This document shows positions 32,913 to 42,445 of a stretch of 64,000 bases of DNA, piece by piece (position 1 is the first letter of the stretch; each line of letters starts with the position of its first letter). The notes under the pieces are model-generated. The model had not been told where the DNA came from and searched no databases. It saw nothing but the letters and a program-made list of their open reading frames with translations. Source of the DNA: Shewanella seohaensis. GTDB lineage: Bacteria; Pseudomonadota; Gammaproteobacteria; Enterobacterales; Shewanellaceae. The position numbers were made by a program, and so were the translations under genes. The stretch covers positions 496,001 through 560,000 of the forward strand of contig NZ_CP104900.1 in assembly GCF_025449215.1 (NCBI RefSeq). The letters are read 5' to 3'.

Positions 32913-32936
32913 ATACGCCGCTAAAAAGCGGCGTAT
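32913..32936. repeat. Perfect hairpin in the dnaN-recF gap
   Basis: ATACGCCGCT, loop AAAA, AGCGGCGTAT: a perfect 10-bp GC-rich stem, 24 bases after the dnaN stop and 116 bases before the recF start. No T run follows on the minus strand, so it is not a standard terminator; RNA processing, attenuation or message stabilisation is possible. Confidence 0.7.
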
Positions 32937-32959
32937 GGCACAAAGTAGGCAATGGAATA

Positions 32960-34060
32960 CTATAAGCGCATCGGCATAACCACATACATGGAATCTTCTT
33001 CCAGGTGGTTTTCCAATAAAGCACTCGAGTTACCATCGATTAAGGTGATACGCACATCATCGGACTTAAGGTTGTTTAGCACATCCAATAAGTAACTGAC
33101 GTTGAAACCAATTTCGAGTGGCTGATTGTTGTAATCCACATCGATGATTTCTTCCGCTTCTTCCTGCTCTGGGTTATTGGCGGTGATTTTCAGCAATCCC
33201 GCTTCTAACTGAATGCGTACACCGCGAAACTTCTCGTTCGATAGAATAGAAGCACGGGTTAAGGCTTGCTTGAAGTGGTTACGGCTGGCGATAACGATTT
33301 TATCACCGCCCTTAGGTAACACACGGCGATAATCGGGGAAACGACCATCGACTAATTTACTGGTAAAGACAGTGGTGCTGGTGGTCGCACGAATCGCATT
33401 ATCACCAATGGCAATTGCGATATCTAAATCATCGGCTTCCAACAAACGCGCCATTTCCATCACACCTTTACGGGGCACGATCACTTGTTTTTCAGGTAAT
33501 TGCGCATCTATGGTTCTGTGACTTAAGGCTAAGCGGTGACCGTCGGTAGCAATGGCACGCAGCACATTCCCTTCGGTTTCGAGCAATAAACCATTCAGAT
33601 AGTAACGAACGTCTTGGTTCGCCATCGAAAACTGAGTCGCATCAATCAGTGACTTCAGCACACCTTGCTTAAGGGTGAATTCGATTTCCGCCTGAAAGGC
33701 TTCCACATTGGGGTATTCTTCTGCGGGCAGGGTTGCCAGCGAGAAACGGCTACGGCCAGAGCGTAACAACCATTTGTTATCTTGTTGCTCGACCTTAAGC
33801 TCACTTTGCTCGGGTAAGGATTTAACTATATCTAATAATTTCTTAGCAGGAACTGTTGTACGACCTTCTTCGATATCACCATGAATGACCGCCTGGCCCA
33901 CTAACTCAACTTCGAGGTCGGTACCTGTCATTTTGAGTGAGTGACCACTAACTTCTACAAGGAGATTTGCCAAAATAGGCAAGTTATGGCGTCTTTCTAC
34001 CGCACCACAAACCAATTGAAGCGGCTTTAATAGGGCGTCCCTATCAATTGAAAATTTCAT
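32960..34060 (-). CDS. dnaN: DNA polymerase III beta sliding clamp
   Basis: Ring-shaped processivity clamp of the replicase. 366 residues, starting MKFSIDRDALLKPLQLV and ending YVVMPMRL, the conserved C-terminal hydrophobic end. Three repeated clamp domains; RYYLNGLLLE and ATDGHRLA are typical. ATG at 34060 is preferred to the in-frame ATG at 34069 because family members begin with MKF. 20 bases after dnaA. Confidence 0.98.
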   Translation of the reverse strand: MKFSIDRDALLKPLQLVCGAVERRHNLPILANLLVEVSGHSLKMTGTDLEVELVGQAVIHGDIEEGRTTVPAKKLLDIVKSLPEQSELKVEQQDNKWLLRSGRSRFSLATLPAEEYPNVEAFQAEIEFTLKQGVLKSLIDATQFSMANQDVRYYLNGLLLETEGNVLRAIATDGHRLALSHRTIDAQLPEKQVIVPRKGVMEMARLLEADDLDIAIAIGDNAIRATTSTTVFTSKLVDGRFPDYRRVLPKGGDKIVIASRNHFKQALTRASILSNEKFRGVRIQLEAGLLKITANNPEQEEAEEIIDVDYNNQPLEIGFNVSYLLDVLNNLKSDDVRITLIDGNSSALLENHLEEDSMYVVMPMRL

Positions 34061-34080
34061 AGTGTCCAAATTCCTTGATT

Positions 34081-35463
34081 TTAAGAAGATAAGGTTCTAA
34101 TCAAGTTAGCATAATCTTCTTTAATGTCGTGACTCTCTTCCCGTAGCTGAGCAATCTTACGACAGGCATGTAACACTGTGGTGTGATCTCGACCACCAAA
34201 GGCATCACCAATTTCCGGCAAGCTCTGGTTAGTTAATTCTTTGGATAACGCCATGGCCACTTGTCTAGGGCGCGCAACACTGCGCGAACGACGCTTAGAC
34301 AACATATCAGCCATCTTGATTTTGTAGTATTCAGCTACGGTTTTCTGAATGTTGTCTATAGTGACTAATTTTTCCTGCAGTGCCAAGAGGTCACGCAGGG
34401 CTTCACGCACAAAATCAATTGTAATTGGGCGGCCAGTAAAGTTAGCGTTGGCGATAACGCGGTTTAACGCCCCTTCTAACTCGCGAACGTTCGAACGTAA
34501 GCGCTTAGCAATAAAGAAGGCAACTTCGTCGGGAAGATTGATACCGCTCTCCTGAGCTTTACGCATCAAAATCGCCACTCGGGTTTCCAGTTCTGGTGGT
34601 TCAATCGCAACCGTTAAGCCCCAACCAAAGCGAGATTTTAATCTGTCTTCTACCCCGTCGATCTCTTTTGGATAACGATCCGATGTCAGGATGATCTGAT
34701 GATTACCTTCAAGCAACGCGTTAAAGGTATGGAAAAATTCTTCCTGCGATCTGTCTTTATTGGCGAAGAATTGAATATCGTCGATAAACAGCGCATCGAC
34801 ACTGCGGTAGTAACGTTTGAACTCTTCGATCGCATTGTTTTGCAGCGCTTTCACCATGTCTTGCACAAAACGCTCGGAGTGCATATACACGACTTTCGCA
34901 TTGGGATTATTTTTGATGATGCCGTTACCCACTGCATGTAATAAGTGGGTCTTACCTAAACCCGTACCACCATAAAGGAACAGTGGGTTATAGGCACCAC
35001 CCGGATTTTCAGCAACCTGCAGAGCGGCCGCTTTACCGAGTTGGTTAGACTTACCCTCAACGAAGTTGTCGAATTGGTAAGTGGGATTGATATTGCTGCG
35101 ATGATTAGCGTTAGCAACAGGCTCAGTGGTATTAAATGAAGTCCCTACTGAAGCTTTAGTTTGGGGATTGGGCACACGCACAGCAGCAACTGGGGCTGGC
35201 TCAGGCTTTTTCGCTGACGGACGACTACCGATATCGAAGCGTAACTTAGGTGCATCATTACCCATTTGCTCAGTAAAAAACTGATTAATGATATTGATGT
35301 ACTTATCCCTAACCCAATCGAGCACGAAGCGGTTAGGCGCATAAAGCACTAGAGTATCCCCGTCCATTTCGGCTTGTAACGGTCTGATCCACATACTAAA
35401 TTGCTGAGCGGAAAGCTCGTCTTGTAGTCGTCCGATACATTGCTGCCAAAGTGAAACCGCCAC
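34081..35463 (-). CDS. dnaA: Chromosomal replication initiator DnaA
   Basis: AAA+ initiator that binds DnaA boxes and melts oriC. 460 residues from a GTG start. Domain [26 protein letters not shown] helices; a variable Pro/Ala-rich linker at about 85-125; AAA+ core with Walker [16 protein letters not shown] and Walker [13 protein letters not shown]; domain IV DNA-binding signature [15 protein letters not shown]. First gene of the dnaA-dnaN-recF-gyrB operon. The upstream region has DnaA boxes and a dense GATC cluster, so autorepression and methylation-dependent control are likely. Confidence 0.98.
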   Translation of the reverse strand: MAVSLWQQCIGRLQDELSAQQFSMWIRPLQAEMDGDTLVLYAPNRFVLDWVRDKYINIINQFFTEQMGNDAPKLRFDIGSRPSAKKPEPAPVAAVRVPNPQTKASVGTSFNTTEPVANANHRSNINPTYQFDNFVEGKSNQLGKAAALQVAENPGGAYNPLFLYGGTGLGKTHLLHAVGNGIIKNNPNAKVVYMHSERFVQDMVKALQNNAIEEFKRYYRSVDALFIDDIQFFANKDRSQEEFFHTFNALLEGNHQIILTSDRYPKEIDGVEDRLKSRFGWGLTVAIEPPELETRVAILMRKAQESGINLPDEVAFFIAKRLRSNVRELEGALNRVIANANFTGRPITIDFVREALRDLLALQEKLVTIDNIQKTVAEYYKIKMADMLSKRRSRSVARPRQVAMALSKELTNQSLPEIGDAFGGRDHTTVLHACRKIAQLREESHDIKEDYANLIRTLSS

Positions 35464-35803
35464 TAAGTTATCCCCAAAAGATCATCAAAAAGAGGTGTAT
35501 TCTATAGTGAGATCTCAATGATCGCTATCCTTAAAAAATAATTATCCCCAACTAGATCATTCTATGGAGATATCCCCGATCATCAAAGATCAAATTCGAT
35601 CCTTTTATTCAACAAATAGGGCAAATCCCGCTTTATTAAGCGATCCAGATTGATCTATAATGGCGCCCCTTTGATCTCTCGATAGATCCCCTTCACTACT
35701 ACATGTAGTGTCAATACACAGAGTTATCCACATCTTCTGGTGTATGCGGGAAATGGATCAAAGGATACACGGGCAGAAATAAGCCACTTACTGACTTTCG
35801 TTG
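35464..35803. promoter_or_regulatory. dnaA control region with GATC cluster and DnaA boxes
   Basis: No gene lies between dnaA and rpmH (35464-35907). I count 12 GATC sites in about 300 bases (35480-35760). One exact DnaA box TTATCCACA lies at 35724-35732, and two near boxes TTATCCCCA at 35468-35476 and 35542-35550. GATC sites recruit Dam and SeqA; the boxes suggest DnaA autoregulation. In Pseudomonas this interval is the origin, but here the mioC-mnmG interval is the better origin candidate. Confidence 0.8.
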
Positions 35804-35832
35804 TTGACGGGGACAAGTAAAGTGATTACAAT
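35804..35832 (+). promoter_or_regulatory. rpmH promoter
   Basis: TTGACG at 35804, exactly 17 bases, then TACAAT at 35827: a near-consensus sigma-70 promoter 76 bases before the rpmH ATG. Confidence 0.8.
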
Positions 35833-35907
35833 TCGGCCTCTTTTTTGCCCTTACCTCTTTTATAGAGATAAGGATATGTTCACTTATAACAAAGACGGAT
35901 TGCCATA

Positions 35908-36045
35908 ATGAGTAAACGTACTTTTCAACCTAGCAACCTGAAGCGCAAGCGTTCTCACGGCTTCCGCGCTCGTATGGCTACTGTTGGTGGCCGTAAGGTG
36001 CTTGCACGTCGTCGTGCAAAAGGTCGCGCTCGTTTATCTGCTTAA
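35908..36045 (+). CDS. rpmH: 50S ribosomal protein L34
   Basis: 45-residue basic ribosomal protein, starting [20 protein letters not shown] and ending [12 protein letters not shown], the invariant L34 pattern. Short but unambiguous. First gene of rpmH-rnpA-yidD-yidC, divergent from dnaA. Confidence 0.98.
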
Positions 36046-36065
36046 TAAGTTAAGTAGGTAACTAG

Positions 36066-36422
36066 TTGACCAGCTATACCTTTACGCGGGAGTTACGCTT
36101 GCTAACTCCCGCGCAATTCAAATCTGTATTCTCCAATCCCATCAAAGCTTCTTCTGCTGAAATAACCTTACTTGCTATTCCTAATTCGGAACAACATCCG
36201 CGTTTGGGTCTTACTGTAGCTAAACGCTATGTAAAACGCGCCAATCAGCGTAATCGCATTAAGCGAGTTATCAGAGATAGTTTTCGCCTCAATCAACACG
36301 ACATCCCTCACCTTGATATTGTTGTGCTGGTCAGAAACGGGGTGATGGAAATGGAAAACGCAGAGATCAACAAGTTGATAGAAAAGCTATGGCGCAAACT
36401 CAGTCGCCGTTACAATGGCTAG
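36066..36422 (+). CDS. rnpA: Ribonuclease P protein component
   Basis: Protein subunit of the tRNA 5'-end processing ribozyme. 118 residues from a TTG start, placed by the family N-terminus ([17 protein letters not shown]). The RNA-binding RNR motif is [20 protein letters not shown]. The 3' end overlaps yidD by 34 bases in another frame, as in many bacteria. Confidence 0.95.
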   Translation: MTSYTFTRELRLLTPAQFKSVFSNPIKASSAEITLLAIPNSEQHPRLGLTVAKRYVKRANQRNRIKRVIRDSFRLNQHDIPHLDIVVLVRNGVMEMENAEINKLIEKLWRKLSRRYNG

Positions 36423-36643
36423 CCACCAAGCTGATTCGTGGCTATCAAATCTTTATCAGCCCCCTCTTAGGGCCTCGATGTCGTTTCAATCCCACATGCT
36501 CGCATTACGCCATTGAGGCAATAAAAGTGCACGGAACCGCGAAAGGTTGTTGGTTTGCATTGAAACGCGTATTAAAATGTCACCCTTTACATCCGGGCGG
36601 TAGTGATCCCGTCCCCCCAAAAAATAACAGGTGTAATAAATAG
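36389..36643 (+). CDS. yidD: Membrane protein insertion efficiency factor YidD
   Basis: 84-residue inner-membrane-associated protein that aids YidC-dependent insertion. Family core: [34 protein letters not shown], and [15 protein letters not shown]. Three conserved cysteines are present. Overlaps rnpA and ends 3 bases before yidC. Confidence 0.95.
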   Translation: MAQTQSPLQWLATKLIRGYQIFISPLLGPRCRFNPTCSHYAIEAIKVHGTAKGCWFALKRVLKCHPLHPGGSDPVPPKNNRCNK

Positions 36644-36646
36644 GCT

Positions 36647-38266
36647 ATGGAATCTCAACGCAATATATTGCTCATCGGTCTGCTTTTTGTCAGCTTTTTG
36701 CTGTGGCAGCAATGGCAAACAGACAAAGCTCCAAAACCCGTTGCAACCGAATCGTCTGTAGTGGCGAATGCAACCACAAATCACAGTGCTGATGTTCCAG
36801 AAGCAGACACAGGTGTTCCAGCAGCCTTAACGGCAACGCAAAATCTGATCACAGTTAAAACCGATCAGCTCGATGTACAAATCAACCCAGTGGGTGGTGA
36901 CATCGTTTTTGCAGCTCTGGTTTCACACAAACTGGAACAGGGTAAAGACCAGCCATTTGTTTTGCTTGAGCAAACCAAAGATTTCACCTATATCGCTCAG
37001 AGTGGCCTGATTGGCCGTGATGGTATCGATAGCAGTGCTAAAGGTCGCGCCGCATTTGCCGCCAGCAAAACTGAATTTACCTTAGCCGATGGCCAAGACA
37101 CCTTAGAAGTACCACTGACCTATGTGGCTGATAACGGTGTGACTTACACAAAAGTGTTTGTTTTCCATCGTGGCAAGTTTAACGTTGATATCGATTACAA
37201 AATCAACAACACCTCAGCTGCTCCATTGCAAGTTCAGATGTACGGTCAGATTAAACAGACCATCAAGCCATCTGAAAGCAGCATGATGATGCCAACTTAC
37301 CGTGGCGCCGCGTTCTCGACTCAAGATGTACGTTACGAAAAGTACAAGTTTGAAGATATGAGCAAGAGCAACCTCAATCAACCGACTCTCGGTGGTTGGG
37401 CGGCGATGCTGCAACATTACTTCGTATCGGCTTGGATCCCACCAGCAACCGATAGCAACACCATTTTCTCGAGTGTAAGTGCTGGCGGTTTAGCTAACAT
37501 TGGTTTCCGTGGCGCGGTATATGATATTGCACCAGGTGCGACGCAAGAAATTAGCTCACAGTTTTATGTTGGTCCTAAGGATCAAAAAGCGCTATCTGCG
37601 TTATCTGATACCTTAAACCTCGTTGTTGATTACGGTTTCCTTTGGTGGTTAGCCGTTCCAATCCACTGGCTATTGATGTTCTATCAATCATTTGTGGGTA
37701 ACTGGGGTGTGGCAATTATCCTGATCACCTTAACCGTGCGTGGTTTACTGTACCCGCTCACCAAGGCGCAGTACACCTCTATGGCCAAGATGCGCAACCT
37801 ACAGCCTAAGCTGCAGGATATGAAAGAGCGCTTCGGTGATGACCGTCAGAAGATGGGTCAAGCCATGATGGAACTGTACAAGAAAGAGAAAGTGAACCCT
37901 ATGGGTGGCTGTCTACCTATCTTGCTACAGATGCCTATCTTCATTGCCTTGTACTGGGTACTGCTAGAAAGCTTCGAGCTACGTCACGCGCCATTCATGC
38001 TATGGATCCACGACTTGTCGGTACAAGATCCTTACTACATTCTGCCGCTGCTGATGGGTGCGTCTATGTTTGTGATGCAGAAGATGCAGCCAATGGCACC
38101 GACTATGGACCCAATGCAGGTGAAAATGATGCAGTGGATGCCAGTTATCTTTACTGTCTTCTTCCTATGGTTCCCATCGGGTCTGGTACTTTACTGGTTG
38201 GTCGGTAACATTGTGGCCATTACCCAGCAGAAGATTATTTATGCAGGTCTAGAGAAAAAGGCTTAA
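36647..38266 (+). CDS. yidC: Membrane protein insertase YidC
   Basis: Inserts proteins into the inner membrane alone or with SecYEG. 539 residues: N-terminal transmembrane segment ([18 protein letters not shown]), a long periplasmic beta domain (residues about 60-330), then five transmembrane helices including [22 protein letters not shown], with the pore arginine in VRGLLYPL, and [19 protein letters not shown]. Intact. Confidence 0.98.
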   Translation: MESQRNILLIGLLFVSFLLWQQWQTDKAPKPVATESSVVANATTNHSADVPEADTGVPAALTATQNLITVKTDQLDVQINPVGGDIVFAALVSHKLEQGKDQPFVLLEQTKDFTYIAQSGLIGRDGIDSSAKGRAAFAASKTEFTLADGQDTLEVPLTYVADNGVTYTKVFVFHRGKFNVDIDYKINNTSAAPLQVQMYGQIKQTIKPSESSMMMPTYRGAAFSTQDVRYEKYKFEDMSKSNLNQPTLGGWAAMLQHYFVSAWIPPATDSNTIFSSVSAGGLANIGFRGAVYDIAPGATQEISSQFYVGPKDQKALSALSDTLNLVVDYGFLWWLAVPIHWLLMFYQSFVGNWGVAIILITLTVRGLLYPLTKAQYTSMAKMRNLQPKLQDMKERFGDDRQKMGQAMMELYKKEKVNPMGGCLPILLQMPIFIALYWVLLESFELRHAPFMLWIHDLSVQDPYYILPLLMGASMFVMQKMQPMAPTMDPMQVKMMQWMPVIFTVFFLWFPSGLVLYWLVGNIVAITQQKIIYAGLEKKA

Positions 38267-38310
38267 AATAAGCCCAAGCGCTAGATAAGAGCTAACGGCT
38301 CAGCATATAC

Positions 38311-38338
38311 AAAAAGGCGGCTTAATGAGCCGCCTTTT
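38311..38338 (+). terminator. Terminator after yidC
   Basis: AAAAAGGCGGCT, loop TAATG, AGCCGCCTTTT, 44 bases beyond the yidC stop. mnmE starts 37 bases later, so it may be partly read through. Confidence 0.8.
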
Positions 38339-38375
38339 CCTTTAGATGATTTGATCGATATTAATGGGTATTTCC

Positions 38376-39737
38376 GTGACAACTGACACTATCGTGGCAC
38401 AGGCCACCGCGCCCGGACGGGGCGGCGTGGGTATCATTCGTATCTCTGGTGATAAGGCAACTGATGTGGCCATGGCCGTATTGGGTCATTTACCTAAACC
38501 CCGTTACGCCGATTACTGCGACTTTAAAAATGCTTCAGGCCAAGTGATCGATCAAGGTATCGCACTGTTTTTTAAAGGCCCTAATTCCTTCACAGGTGAA
38601 GATATATTAGAGCTGCAGGGCCACGGAGGTCAAATCGTCCTAGATATGCTGATCAAGCGCGTATTAGAAGTCGAAGGCATTCGCATCGCCAAACCAGGCG
38701 AGTTTAGCGAACAAGCCTTTATGAACGATAAGCTGGACTTAACCCAGGCCGAAGCGATTGCCGACCTTATCGATGCCACCAGTGAGCAAGCCGCCAAAAG
38801 CGCGCTGCAATCACTACAAGGTGAATTTTCGAAGGAAGTCCATGAGCTGGTGGATCAAGTCACCCATCTGCGTTTATACGTCGAAGCCGCGATTGATTTC
38901 CCCGATGAAGAAGTCGACTTTTTAAGTGATGGCAAAATTGCCAACGCACTCTACAAAATTATCGACAAACTCAGTGCCGTCCAAGCCAGCGCCAAGCAAG
39001 GCTCGATTATCCGTGAAGGCATGAAAGTCGTGATTGCCGGTCGCCCCAATGCCGGAAAATCCAGTCTGCTTAATGCGCTCGCGGGTAAAGAGTCGGCGAT
39101 TGTCACCGAAATTGCCGGCACCACCCGTGACGTATTGCGCGAGCATATCCATTTAGATGGTATGCCACTGCATATTATCGACACCGCAGGCCTGCGTGAC
39201 ACCACAGATACGGTTGAACAAATCGGTATCGAGCGGGCGTGGAACGAAATCAACAGCGCCGATCGGGTGTTATTTATGGTCGATGGCACCACCACTGATG
39301 CAGTCGATCCCCACGATATTTGGCCCGATTTTATCAATCGCCTCCCCGCCAATTTAGGCGTGACTGTTGTCCGCAATAAGGCCGATCTCACCGGTGAGAA
39401 CCTCGCGATGACCGAAGAAAAAGGTTACAGCGTGTATCGGATCTCGGCCAAAACAGGTCTCGGCGTCGAGGAATTAAAGCAACACCTTAAATCCTTGATG
39501 GGTTATCAGAGTAATCTCGAAGGTGGCTTTATCGCCCGTCGTCGTCACCTCGAAGCATTAGATGTTGCCGCAAGCCATCTGCAACTCGGTAAAGAACAAT
39601 TAGAGATTTACCTCGCAGGTGAACTGTTAGCGGAAGAACTAAGAATGGCGCAATTAGCCCTGTCCGAAATCACAGGCCGCTTCACCTCTGACGATCTACT
39701 GGGCAAAATTTTCAGCTCATTCTGTATCGGCAAATAA
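38376..39737 (+). CDS. mnmE: tRNA modification GTPase MnmE
   Basis: With MnmG, adds the 5-carboxymethylaminomethyl (or aminomethyl) group to wobble uridine 34 of some tRNAs. N-terminal formyl-THF-binding domain ([22 protein letters not shown]), G domain with [22 protein letters not shown] and NKAD, and the C-terminal essential CIGK motif (SSFCIGK). I start at GTG 38376, giving 453 residues, the family length; ATG at 38364 would add four residues. The partner gene mnmG is 4 kb downstream. Confidence 0.96.
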   Translation: MTTDTIVAQATAPGRGGVGIIRISGDKATDVAMAVLGHLPKPRYADYCDFKNASGQVIDQGIALFFKGPNSFTGEDILELQGHGGQIVLDMLIKRVLEVEGIRIAKPGEFSEQAFMNDKLDLTQAEAIADLIDATSEQAAKSALQSLQGEFSKEVHELVDQVTHLRLYVEAAIDFPDEEVDFLSDGKIANALYKIIDKLSAVQASAKQGSIIREGMKVVIAGRPNAGKSSLLNALAGKESAIVTEIAGTTRDVLREHIHLDGMPLHIIDTAGLRDTTDTVEQIGIERAWNEINSADRVLFMVDGTTTDAVDPHDIWPDFINRLPANLGVTVVRNKADLTGENLAMTEEKGYSVYRISAKTGLGVEELKQHLKSLMGYQSNLEGGFIARRRHLEALDVAASHLQLGKEQLEIYLAGELLAEELRMAQLALSEITGRFTSDDLLGKIFSSFCIGK

Positions 39738-39766
39738 TTTCGCTTTAGCGGTTAGTTAAACTATCC

Positions 39767-39812
39767 ATAAAAAATCAGCCCACTAAGTTCGCTTAGGGGC
39801 TGATTTTTTATT
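39767..39812. terminator. Bidirectional terminator, mnmE / POT gene
   Basis: Long stem with T runs on both strands: CTAAG-TTCG-CTTAG at the top, capped by a stable UUCG tetraloop, flanked by AAAAAATCAGCC / GGGCTGATTTTTT. One bulge near the middle. Confidence 0.88.
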
Positions 39813-39840
39813 TAAAGGCGCTTTGTCTTAAATGGTTAAC

Positions 39841-41387
39841 CTAGACTTGGCGATAATGATCCTGCATTTGATAGGACCTAGCATAGAGCGCGAAGATGAC
39901 CGCCGCCAAGATCGCAAATCCCGCGAAGAAGAACATTTGGAATGCCGTCACACTCATACCGGTTTGAACAATTTGCTCCGTCACCGCAGGGCTTTTAACG
40001 CTCACATTGGCCAGTAATACCCAAAGGTTACCGACGGTAACCGATAAGGTCCAAAAGCTCATAATCGTGCCCTTCATTGCCTTAGGAGCTTGGCTGTAGG
40101 CAAATTCTAAACCCGTCGCCGAAACTAATACTTCACCAAAGGTCAATAAGGCGTAGGGTAAGATCTGCCAGAAGATAGATAACGCCGAGCCACCGTCCAT
40201 CATCAACTGAATCGTCCCAACCACAATCCAGCTTAAGCCAGTAATCGCGATTCCCGCCCCCATTTTACGCAGCGCGGTTAATTTCACGCCCATACGCTCA
40301 ATCGCAGGATATAAAACAAAGTTATTGAATGGGATCAACAGCATCACTAGCAGCGGGTTTAATGCCTGCATCATCGCGGGTTCAAACCACGAAGGTTTAA
40401 CCATATCGTTAGCCTGCAAAATCCAGGTCGACGCCTTTTGATCAAATAAGGACCAAAATGGCGTCACTAAGGCGAACAACACTAAAATACGCAGCACTGA
40501 ACGCACACCATCCACGGCCGCATCAGGATGAATCCCTCGCGCGCGCTCAAGCTGTAATGAAGCCCCAAGGCCAACAAATCCCATCAGCAGCACCATAGCG
40601 CTACACAAACCGGCCACAATCCCGAGCGTCGGAATATTCACCAGCGCATAAGCTGCTGAAACACCACCAATTAAGGCTAACACTAAACCGATATTGGCCT
40701 TGCCTTCGACCTTAGTAAGCAAAGCGCTGCGGATCACGGGTAAGAATCCATGGGGATCCTTTGGTTCTGGTGGCATATGCACATAACGTTTGCGACCCAA
40801 CCAGAAAAATACCGTGGCGATAAACATCAACACACCGGGGATCCCGAAAGCCACTGCAGCGCCAAAGTTTTTGAGTAACAATGGCATAGATAAGGATGCG
40901 AAGAAGGAACCAAAGTTGATCGTAAAATAGAACATATCGAAGGCTTTTTGCGCCAAAGACTTGTTGCTCTGATCAAACTGATCGCCCATAAACGAAGAAA
41001 CTAAAGGCTTAATCCCGCCCGAACCTAAGGCAATTAAAAATAAGCCAGTGTAAAAGCCTTGCACGCTGTGCTCAAAAATCGCCAAGAACGCATGGCCCAC
41101 ACAATAAAGTAAGCTTAGCCACAGAATAGTGTTGTACTTACCAAAGAATCTATCTGCAATCCAACCACCGAGTAAGGGGAAAAATACACCCCAATCACGA
41201 ACGAGTGGAACACATCCTTGGCCACCGCTCCACGAAGCTCTTCGGGAATAGAGAGCAAAAGTGCCGTCATCAAGAATGGTGTTAGAATGTTGCGCATGCC
41301 ATAAAAACTGAAACGCTCACACGCTTCACTGGCAATAATATAGGGTATTTGGCGTGGCCACTTTGGCGCATTAGCAGGAGTAGTCAT
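39841..41387 (-). CDS. POT-family proton-dependent oligopeptide transporter (apparent frameshift)
   Basis: Inner-membrane di/tripeptide:proton symporter, about 515 residues and 14 hydrophobic segments. The ExxERF-type motif is SEACERFSFYGMRNIL; the POT signature FFPLLGGWIADRFFGKYNTI appears only when the frame is repaired at the A run 41180-41184 (one more base). Downstream GSGGIKPLVSSFMGDQFDQ and FEFAYSQAPKAMKG-like segments fit. Homopolymer loss, likely a sequencing error. It lies alone between mnmE and mioC. Peptide specificity is not predictable. Confidence 0.92.
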
Positions 41388-41564
41388 CAGTTATCCTATT
41401 ATAATTGTTATAAAAACCTTACGGCCTATGTATAAAACAAGGATTGCAGCCAAGGATACTAGCAGACTGCAAATCAATAGTGAGTAAATTTATACAGCAA
41501 AACACTGTAAGTAGATGTAAGCCCCAAAAATGATAGAAATTAACGACCACAGAGAGCAGTAACA

Positions 41565-42005
41565 ATGACCAAGATCGCGATATTAGTAGGAACCACCCTC
41601 GGCAGCAGTGAATATATAGCGGATGAAATGCAGGCCCAGCTCACTCCATTAGGCCATGAAGTCGATACCTTTTTGAGCCCAACTTTGGATGAATTGCAAT
41701 CATATCCCCTTTGGATCATCGTTTCGTCGACCCATGGTGCCGGCGATCTGCCTGACAATTTACAGCCATTTTGTAAAGAACTGCTGCTAAACACACCGGA
41801 TCTGACCCAAGTTCAGTTCGCCTTATGTGCGATTGGCGATTCGAGTTATGACACCTTTTGCCAAGGCCCAGAAAAGTTAGTTGAAGCGCTGGAATATAGT
41901 GGTGCAAAAGTCATTGTGGATAAGATCCAGATCGACGTACAACAGGATCCAGTGCCAGAAGACCCAGCTTTAGCGTGGTTGGCACAATGGCAAGCTCAAA
42001 TTTAA
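41565..42005 (+). CDS. mioC: Flavodoxin-like protein MioC
   Basis: FMN-binding protein of 146 residues. MTKIAILVGTTLGSSEYIAD is the phosphate loop; IIVSSTHGAGDLPDNL and ALCAIGDSSYDTFCQGPEKL are the flavodoxin ring contacts. In E. coli MioC has been linked to biotin synthesis electron transfer, and mioC transcription enters oriC. Same position and orientation here, just before the origin. Confidence 0.93.
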   Translation: MTKIAILVGTTLGSSEYIADEMQAQLTPLGHEVDTFLSPTLDELQSYPLWIIVSSTHGAGDLPDNLQPFCKELLLNTPDLTQVQFALCAIGDSSYDTFCQGPEKLVEALEYSGAKVIVDKIQIDVQQDPVPEDPALAWLAQWQAQI

Positions 42006-42445
42006 GATCCTCTCTTGGAAAACATACCAAACCACCCACAGTTTAGATCTTGTTTATCCACAAAAAGCTAATTAGATGTATATTTTTGTGGATAAACTAT
42101 TATTTAGATCTGATCAACCTCTGTGCTATTCACAACCTGATCTGCTTAAAGATCCCCCTTGTGGATAAATAGCCGATCTATCCCCACCTTTTCTGGCAGT
42201 AGATCTCGGCCAGATCACAAGAATGAAATCTCGTTACTCTTTGATATAAATAAGAAAATAAGCTTACCCACAGGAAAGTGCGATCCTAATAGTAAACATA
42301 GTAAGAAGATCTATATAAAGATCTTAAGATCTATTAGTCCCGATCCTATGGATCCATTTTCTAAAAATGATCATTCACCTCATTCAAAGCAAATGCTAAA
42401 ATGATCGGCTCACGTTGGGTCTCTTAAGTTACTAAAGGTAGGGTC
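42006..42445. other. oriC: Chromosomal replication origin oriC
   Basis: Non-coding 440-base interval between mioC and mnmG, the E. coli oriC position. It holds 17 GATC sites by my count (expected fewer than two), three exact DnaA boxes (TTATCCACA at 42054-42062 on plus; its complement TGTGGATAA at 42087-42095 and 42160-42168), and near boxes CTATTCACA (42126) and TTACCCACA (42264). The mnmG side has three AT-rich GATCT repeats at about 42308-42335, resembling the E. coli 13-mer unwinding element. Exact boundaries are not defined. Confidence 0.92.

Noticed and set aside
32913..32936. Intrinsic terminator between dnaN and recF
   Set aside because: No T run follows the stem on the minus strand.
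36389..36422. Overlap of rnpA and yidD as an anomaly
   Set aside because: This overlap is common in bacteria.
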